Below are positions 6,517 to 10,334 of a DNA stretch of 10,334 nt, piece by piece. A program made the translations under genes and the position numbers. Within the stretch, counting starts at the first letter, position 1. Each line of letters begins with the position of its first letter. Source of the stretch: Ruminococcaceae bacterium UBA7075 (GTDB taxonomy: Bacteria; Bacillota; Clostridia; Oscillospirales; Acutalibacteraceae); assembly GCA_002493635.1 (NCBI GenBank), contig DKZL01000062.1, positions 1-10,334 of the forward strand, in the 5' to 3' direction. The notes below the pieces were generated by a model that worked only from the letters and a program-made list of their open reading frames with translations, was not told the origin of the DNA and did not search any database.

Positions 6517-7884
6517 TTATATGTGCAAAATGCTTGTTGCAACAGCAAAATATATCAGCAGCGAGAGCGAGTCGCAGACCGTTGTAATAAGAGGATTTGC
6601 CATTACGGCAGGGTCAAATCCAAGCTTGCTTGCCAAAAGCGGCAGACTGCCGCCGACTATCTTAGCCATCATAATTGTACCGAGAAGCGTCAGGGATACA
6701 ACCAGAGCAATCGGAAATGCGTTTGGCTCATTGTGAAGGTCGAAAATCATCAGTTTTATAAAGTTTGCGGCAGCCAGTGTAAGACCGCAGAAGAACGACA
6801 CTCTTAACTCTTTCCAAAGAACTCTGAAAATATTCTTGAATTCGATTTCGCCCAAAGACAGCGCACGGATAACCGATACGGAAGCCTGTGAGCCTGCGTT
6901 ACCGCCCGATCCCGTAATCATAGGAATGAACGAAGAAAGTACGATTACGCTTGCAAGAGCTCCCTCAAATGATGAAATAATAATGCTTGTAAAGGTAGCC
7001 GAAAGCATAAGTATGAGCAGCCATGGAATACGCTTTTTGTATATGCCCCAGACGCTTGTTTTCATATATGGTTTGTCGGACGGCAGCACAGCAGCCATCT
7101 TTTCAATATCTTCTGTTGCTTCTTCCTGGATGACGTCAATAGCGTCGTCGATTGTAACAATACCAACCAAGCGGTTTTCATTGTCAACGACAGGAAGTGC
7201 AAGAAAGTTATAGTTAGAAAACATTTGTGCAACCTGCTCCTGGTCATCAAGAGTGTTGACTGCAATAACATTTTCTTCCATTAAATCTTTAACGACATCG
7301 TCGTCATCAGCAAGCAACAGATCCTTGACGGTAGTAATACCTGTCAGCTTGCTGTTTTCGTCAGTTACATAGCAGGTGTAGATTGTTTCCTTGTCAACAC
7401 CTGTTCTTCTTATGCGTTTGATAGCCATCTCGGCTGTCATATCAGGTCGGAGCACAATAAACTCCGTAGTCATAATTGAACCGGCACTATCTTCGGGATA
7501 TTTCAAAAGCTCGTTTATCTGCTTTCTCATATCTTTATCAGCCTGTCTTAAAATTCGCTTTACCACATTGGCTGGCATTTCTTCAATAAGGTCAACAGCG
7601 TCATCCACGAAAAGTTCGTCAACAACTTCTTTAAGTTCGCTGTCGCTGAAGCCGTGAATGAGAAATTGCTGAGTTTCATCATCCATTTCAACAAATGTTT
7701 CGGCAGCTAATTCCTTTGGCAAAATGCGAAACAAAATAGGCATTTTTTCATCCTGAAGCTCTTCAAAAACCGTTGCAATGTCGTACGGCTTCATTGTTTC
7801 AAGGATGTCACGCAGGGTGTTGAACTTTTTTTCTTCAAGCAACACCCTGATAGTTTCGGTTAGCGTTACATTAACCAGTTCCAT
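6517..7884 (-). CDS. mgtE: Magnesium transporter MgtE
   Basis: This is a full-length (455 aa) MgtE, a homodimeric Mg2+ channel/transporter of the cytoplasmic membrane. The acidic MgtE_N superhelical domain spans about 10-130 and a CBS-domain pair about 137-255 (opening near DSAGSIMTTEF); both sense cytosolic Mg2+ in characterised homologues. The plug helix leads into about five membrane helices (about 285-453). Family signatures are present: GSGGNAGSQASVSVIRAL (325-342) and NPLITTVCDSLSLLIYF (430-446), whose D438 corresponds to the pore-lining Mg2+-binding aspartate. The start at 7884 is chosen because it is 7 nt from a strong AAGGAGG; an adjacent in-frame ATG at 7887 is equally permissible, while an upstream TTG at 7932 lacks a ribosome site. 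Control probably acts through the long leader described separately. No M-box consensus was found there. Confidence 0.96.
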   Translation of the reverse strand: MELVNVTLTETIRVLLEEKKFNTLRDILETMKPYDIATVFEELQDEKMPILFRILPKELAAETFVEMDDETQQFLIHGFSDSELKEVVDELFVDDAVDLIEEMPANVVKRILRQADKDMRKQINELLKYPEDSAGSIMTTEFIVLRPDMTAEMAIKRIRRTGVDKETIYTCYVTDENSKLTGITTVKDLLLADDDDVVKDLMEENVIAVNTLDDQEQVAQMFSNYNFLALPVVDNENRLVGIVTIDDAIDVIQEEATEDIEKMAAVLPSDKPYMKTSVWGIYKKRIPWLLILMLSATFTSIIISSFEGALASVIVLSSFIPMITGSGGNAGSQASVSVIRALSLGEIEFKNIFRVLWKELRVSFFCGLTLAAANFIKLMIFDLHNEPNAFPIALVVSLTLLGTIMMAKIVGGSLPLLASKLGFDPAVMANPLITTVCDSLSLLIYFAVATSILHI

Positions 7885-7936
7885 CATCTTTCCTCCTTCT
7901 TGAATATATGAAGTCAAAAAGACGAGTGCCAAGGTT

Positions 7937-7963
7937 ATAATATTAAGTTATACTAAATATTAT
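7937..7963 (-). promoter_or_regulatory. AT-rich hairpin between the uORF and mgtE
   Basis: A perfect 8-bp stem (ATAATATT at 7937-7944, AATATTAT at 7956-7963) with an 11-nt loop starts 5 nt after the uORF stop codon. A T-run (CTTTTTG on the minus strand) follows about 14 nt later. It might act in transcript stability or attenuation, but it is weak thermodynamically and has no GC base pairs. Confidence 0.35.
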
Positions 7964-7967
7964 TGAG

Positions 7968-8048
7968 TCAGAACAAAATGAACGCAAAAGCATTCATTCT
8001 GCTGCAACTTCGCCCGGGTACAGCGCCTTTATTACCGTCTGCGTCCAT
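7968..8048 (-). CDS. Short upstream ORF (leader peptide, 26 aa) in the mgtE 5' UTR
   Basis: An ATG at 8048 opens a 26-codon frame ending in TGA at 7968, 83 nt before the mgtE ATG at 7884. The peptide starts MDADGN, has a central PGRSC, and ends in the hydrophobic MNAFAFILF. A good ribosome site (AAGGGGTGA, with GGTGA 7 nt from the ATG) precedes it, and a near-consensus promoter lies about 70 nt further upstream, so translation is likely. The same bases fold into two stems: GCUGUA/UGCAGC (8019-8024 with 8001-8006) and AATGAATGC/GCGTTCATT with a TTTT loop (7990-7998 with 7977-7985). The layout resembles peptide-controlled Mg2+ transporter leaders such as enterobacterial mgtL, where an acidic/Pro-containing nascent chain affects translation. 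Function here is inference. It could instead be a structured RNA whose open frame is incidental. Confidence 0.55.
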   Translation of the reverse strand: MDADGNKGAVPGRSCSRMNAFAFILF

Positions 8049-8081
8049 TAAGTTTTCACCCCTTTTAATTAAAATAATTTG

Positions 8082-8102
8082 TGCTTATTAACATATTAAG
8101 CA
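8082..8102 (-). promoter_or_regulatory. 5'-proximal hairpin of the mgtE leader
   Basis: TGCTTA (8082-8087) and TAAGCA (8097-8102) form a 6-bp stem with a 9-nt loop, starting a few nucleotides after the predicted transcription start. Such stems often stabilise the 5' end of an mRNA; no specific function can be shown. Confidence 0.3.
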
Positions 8103-8114
8103 ACATACATAAGT

Positions 8115-8143
8115 ATTTTATTCTATTTTTTTATAGTTGTCAA
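8115..8143 (-). promoter_or_regulatory. Strong sigma-A promoter for the uORF-mgtE transcript
   Basis: On the minus strand a perfect TTGACA (8138-8143) is followed after exactly 17 nt by TAAAAT (8115-8120). Transcription would begin near 8107, giving a leader of about 220 nt before mgtE that contains the uORF. Confidence 0.78.
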
Positions 8144-8213
8144 TGCAATTTCAGGTATTGTTTACAATCGTTTTACAAAATATTTACATTATCGTCAGTA
8201 ACAGGTCTTGTCC

Positions 8214-8241
8214 TTGATTTTTGTGAAAAATGTTGTATAAT
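8214..8241 (+). promoter_or_regulatory. Sigma-A promoter for the small membrane-protein gene
   Basis: TTGATT (8214-8219) and a perfect TATAAT (8236-8241) are separated by 16 nt, about 45 nt upstream of the ATG at 8287. It is divergent from the mgtE promoter about 100 nt away; the stretch between them holds nothing else I can name. Confidence 0.65.
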
Positions 8242-8286
8242 ATATTTAATTATAAACAAAATAATATTTTTATACGGAGGCTTATT

Positions 8287-8955
8287 ATGAAAGATATGGT
8301 GAAAAAATATTTGCCATACGGAGTTGTAATTTTTGCAATATATCTTATTGTGCCGCTTTTATTCAGAAATGCTGCGCTTTCAAATTTTTCGGGCATTGCA
8401 TTGTACTGTATTTTTCCGGCAACAGCGGTTGTTTCTGCAGCGATTTACTGCTCAAAATACGGACTTGATTTTCTGTTTTCACTGATTGCTCCTATTTTTT
8501 ATTTGCCGAGTATGTTCATTTACGGCGGAGGAATAAAGCTTGGAAACATACTTCTTCTTGCCGTATATCTTGTAGCAGGCATATTTGGTCTGTTTATCGG
8601 TGATATAGCGCTCGGAGACAAACGCCGTCAGCGTGAAGAACAGGAAAAAGCAGAGGCAGAGGAAATGCTCCTTGAGGCAAAGCGCAGAGATGAGCGTGAG
8701 CGTGAAAGACTTTCTGACATCGAGGGACTGACAACAGGCGACAAAAGCTCAGCAAAAAAGGCTGTCCCAAAAAGACAACCTTCGATAAAACAGAAGTCAG
8801 GTGCAAATAGTACACGCACTGCTAAGACGGAAGAAGCAAGGCACAGTAATTACGATGACTTTGATTATGACAAATATTTGTCTGACATTGACAGGCGAAC
8901 GGCATCAAACGAAGCAGAAATTGATGATATTCTGAGTGAGTTCGGAAACCATTAA
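8287..8955 (+). CDS. Membrane protein of unknown function with charged C-terminal tail
   Basis: I do not recognise a named family in this 222-aa product. Residues 1-110 hold about four hydrophobic helices (near 9-27, 35-54, 59-78 and 85-107) joined by short loops. The tail is cytoplasmic by the positive-inside rule. It starts with a Glu/Arg-rich stretch likely to be coiled coil (about 111-145, EEQEKAEAEEMLLEAKRRDE). A Lys/Ser-rich disordered linker (150-185) and an acidic end (YDDFDYDKYLSDID, then DDILSEFG) follow. The ATG at 8287 is chosen because GGAGG lies 6 nt upstream (8276-8280); an in-frame ATG at 8230 precedes the promoter's own -10 box and cannot be used from it. The gene is monocistronic and convergent with the FkbM-type gene, overlapping it by 4 nt. 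A scaffold or envelope-associated role is possible but unsupported. Confidence 0.85.
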   Translation: MKDMVKKYLPYGVVIFAIYLIVPLLFRNAALSNFSGIALYCIFPATAVVSAAIYCSKYGLDFLFSLIAPIFYLPSMFIYGGGIKLGNILLLAVYLVAGIFGLFIGDIALGDKRRQREEQEKAEAEEMLLEAKRRDERERERLSDIEGLTTGDKSSAKKAVPKRQPSIKQKSGANSTRTAKTEEARHSNYDDFDYDKYLSDIDRRTASNEAEIDDILSEFGNH

Positions 8956-10025
8956 ACGCAGTATAAGTTTGTGTCCCAAGCAGGAATATATGGATGGTGG
9001 CGCAGATAAATTTTATATTCGGGATTCAGACTGTTAATATACAGGGGAAGCCTGAAAATATCTTCAAATCTATGATACGCTGAAAAGTTGAGCTTGGGCT
9101 TGAAATTTTTCAGCGTATTTTTCATCCCTTCAAGTGTTTCAAAATCAGCACCTTCAACATCAGCTTTGATGTAGCTTGCAGCTATTCCGCACAAAATTGT
9201 GTCGACAGCTGCAACCTGCGTTTTTGTACCCGAATCGCAAATTGCACTGTTTCTTCCGGCTTTGTTGTTGAATTCAAGAACCGTATTTTTATTGTATGCA
9301 CCAAGCTGCCATAAATCAATATTTTTCATATCCGCACAGTGCGCCTGTAATTTTTTGAAATTCTTTTCGTTAGGCTCAAAGGCGATGATTTTGCGGTAAT
9401 CATTGTCTGAATAATTCAGAAATTCATCAATTGTATCGCCGTTATATGCGCCAAGGTCTACATATGTTTCGTTGCTGCCTAATTTTAAAATTTTATTGAA
9501 AGCCTCTTTTTTGTCGGTTGTAATCTCGTCAAGCAATTCGATTTTGCCTGTATAATAGAAGAGCAGTACATTTTTATATACTTTGCGTGACAAATCATCT
9601 GCAAGTAAATTATACACTGCCTCTATTTCGTTTTTGTTCCGCTCAATAAAATCATCGTCAAACAGCACATTTCCGAATACAGGCACAGACGGAACTAAAG
9701 TTGTGTGTCGGTTTGCGACTTCTTTAATGTGTTCCATAACCTCAGTGAGCTGACTTGCAAAGCAGAGCGCAACCGTAAAGTCGCCAAACTCCTGAGCAAG
9801 TACGCTCTCTTTTTTGACGGTAAAGCCGTGAAAGCTCTGACCTCGCACAAAGTCATCGCTTGCCATTACTCCGCTGACAGTAATGCCGTATTTTTCAAAT
9901 GCTGACAGCACCTTGTCGGCACCGTCACCCATTCCGTAGAGTACAATCGGCTTTTTACTGTTCTTCAAAGCTTGCCATACACTTTGTTCGTTTTTTAAGA
10001 TTGAGATTATATTTGTCTTTATCAT
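8952..10025 (-). CDS. FkbM family SAM-dependent methyltransferase
   Basis: This 357-aa soluble protein is predicted to transfer a methyl group from S-adenosylmethionine, most often to a sugar hydroxyl in this family. Residues about 25-115 form a Rossmann-like N-terminal domain (VLYGMGDGADKVL, GMGxG nucleotide-binding-like loop, then SGVMASDD). A similar domain is seen at the front of many clostridial FkbM proteins and of sugar-modifying enzymes. The methyltransferase domain spans about 185-345. Motif I is YVDLGAYNGDT (188-198), the acidic ribose-binding strand end is AFEPNE (215-220), and IKADVEGADFETLEG (286-300) is the FkbM hallmark. The end LRHH...LYCV fits the family. The ATG has a GGTGA site. 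Its stop codon overlaps that of the convergent membrane-protein gene. No glycosyltransferase or polysaccharide genes lie in view, so the substrate is unknown. Confidence 0.88.
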   Translation of the reverse strand: MIKTNIISILKNEQSVWQALKNSKKPIVLYGMGDGADKVLSAFEKYGITVSGVMASDDFVRGQSFHGFTVKKESVLAQEFGDFTVALCFASQLTEVMEHIKEVANRHTTLVPSVPVFGNVLFDDDFIERNKNEIEAVYNLLADDLSRKVYKNVLLFYYTGKIELLDEITTDKKEAFNKILKLGSNETYVDLGAYNGDTIDEFLNYSDNDYRKIIAFEPNEKNFKKLQAHCADMKNIDLWQLGAYNKNTVLEFNNKAGRNSAICDSGTKTQVAAVDTILCGIAASYIKADVEGADFETLEGMKNTLKNFKPKLNFSAYHRFEDIFRLPLYINSLNPEYKIYLRHHPYIPAWDTNLYCV

Positions 10026-10134
10026 AGAATCACCGTGTTTATCTTTGCGTGCGTTGCAAATACTGCATAGAGAAGAATAGCTTTTTTAAAGAATTGGAAT
10101 TTTAGGAGTATTATTGAAGTTATCTTTTGGTGTT

Positions 10135-10214
10135 TGTAGGGAACGACCCCTGTGTCGTTCCTAATGAAAATTCATCTAACTTATTCAGGAACGACACAGG
10201 GGTCGTTCCCTACA
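10135..10214. repeat. Perfect 28-bp inverted repeat, MITE or palindromic-unit type
   Basis: Two 28-nt arms (10135-10162 and 10187-10214) are exact reverse complements around a 24-nt AT-rich spacer. Each arm begins or ends with TGTAGGG/CCCTACA. Each arm also contains its own hairpin (GGAACGAC, 6-nt loop, GTCGTTCC), so the element can fold as one long stem or as two small hairpins. There is no coding capacity. The form suggests a dispersed non-autonomous repeat. No target-site duplication is obvious and no T-run marks it as an ordinary terminator. Confidence 0.75.
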
Positions 10215-10334
10215 TTTTGTTAATTAATGTTTGATGGAAATCCTTAAGTTGACGACATTGCTTAATAAAGGAATACCTTAACATCCATCATTGGATTTGT
10301 GCTTGTATTCGGGACGTCTGGGTATTCCCTTGTT
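10215..10334. other. Unresolved sequence at the window edge
   Basis: Nothing can be assigned here with confidence. AAGGAATACC (10268-10277) and GGTATTCCCTT (10321-10331) form an imperfect inverted repeat. Short reading frames run in from the right edge on the minus strand (one ending at 10262, one at 10278) and off the edge on the plus strand. None shows a recognisable motif or a ribosome site. Together with 10026-10134, which is AT-rich upstream sequence of the FkbM-type gene with no clear promoter, this makes about 310 nt without a supported gene. Confidence 0.4.

Noticed and set aside
6836..7213. 125-aa plus-strand frame inside mgtE
   Set aside because: It is antisense to conserved CBS and membrane segments of MgtE and has no promoter or ribosome site.
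7885..7932. N-terminally extended MgtE starting at TTG 7932
   Set aside because: No ribosome site precedes the TTG, the extra 15-16 residues include the Shine-Dalgarno translated as codons, and family length fits the ATG at 7884 or 7887.
7884..8107. M-box (ykoK) magnesium riboswitch in the mgtE leader
   Set aside because: I searched the minus strand by eye for the M-box core segments and did not find them; the leader is better described as uORF plus hairpins. A covariance-model search could overrule this.
8230..8286. N-terminal extension of the membrane protein from ATG 8230
   Set aside because: That ATG is upstream of the -10 box at 8236-8241, so the transcript would not contain it; the ATG at 8287 has a GGAGG at the right spacing.
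10262..10333. Partial minus-strand frame entering from the right edge
   Set aside because: Only 23 codons are visible, two other frames are also open here, and no motif is recognisable, so it cannot be supported as a gene end.
1..10334. CRISPR array, tRNA/rRNA genes, prophage or defence island
   Set aside because: No regularly spaced direct repeats, no tRNA- or rRNA-like sequence, and no integrase, nuclease or phage structural gene was seen on either strand.

Overview
The window looks like chromosomal DNA of a low-GC Gram-positive anaerobe of class Clostridia, most likely an Oscillospiraceae/Ruminococcus-type gut bacterium. The grounds are AT-rich intergenic DNA, strong GGAGG-type ribosome-binding sites, sigma-A-like promoters, rho-independent terminators, and the gene set: a Na/Pi-cotransporter–PhoU fusion, a GH25 lipoprotein, a BIG2/FN3/L,D-transpeptidase surface protein and MgtE. 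Genus is inferred from general resemblance, not from a database search.

Layout. 1-1710 (minus): Na+/phosphate symporter-like protein with a PhoU tail, with nested inverted repeats at its 3' end. 1881-3322 (minus): a two-gene unit of GH25 lysozyme lipoprotein followed 15 nt later by a dCMP deaminase, ending at a clear terminator. 3437-3880 (plus): a strong promoter, an unrecognised 88-aa protein starting at TTG, and a terminator. 3892-6316 (plus): a large secreted protein with signal peptide, acidic Pro/Thr linker, three BIG2-like domains, three FN3-like domains and a C-terminal YkuD L,D-transpeptidase domain, ending in a perfect 18-bp stem. 6517-7884 (minus): the magnesium transporter MgtE, preceded by a leader of about 220 nt with a strong promoter, a 26-codon upstream ORF with its own Shine-Dalgarno, and several hairpins. 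8214-8955 (plus): a small membrane protein with a charged tail. 8952-10025 (minus): an FkbM-type methyltransferase, convergent with the previous gene and sharing a TTAA stop overlap. 10026-10334: non-coding, with a perfect 28-bp inverted repeat of MITE/palindromic type and an unresolved edge.

How the genes relate. Most are separate transcription units with housekeeping or envelope roles: phosphate and magnesium homeostasis, pyrimidine nucleotide supply, peptidoglycan cleavage, peptidoglycan crosslinking or surface display, and methyl transfer probably to a glycan. No defence system, CRISPR array, prophage or complete insertion sequence is visible. The most interesting element is the mgtE leader: a translated-looking uORF embedded in structured RNA where many Firmicutes carry an M-box riboswitch.
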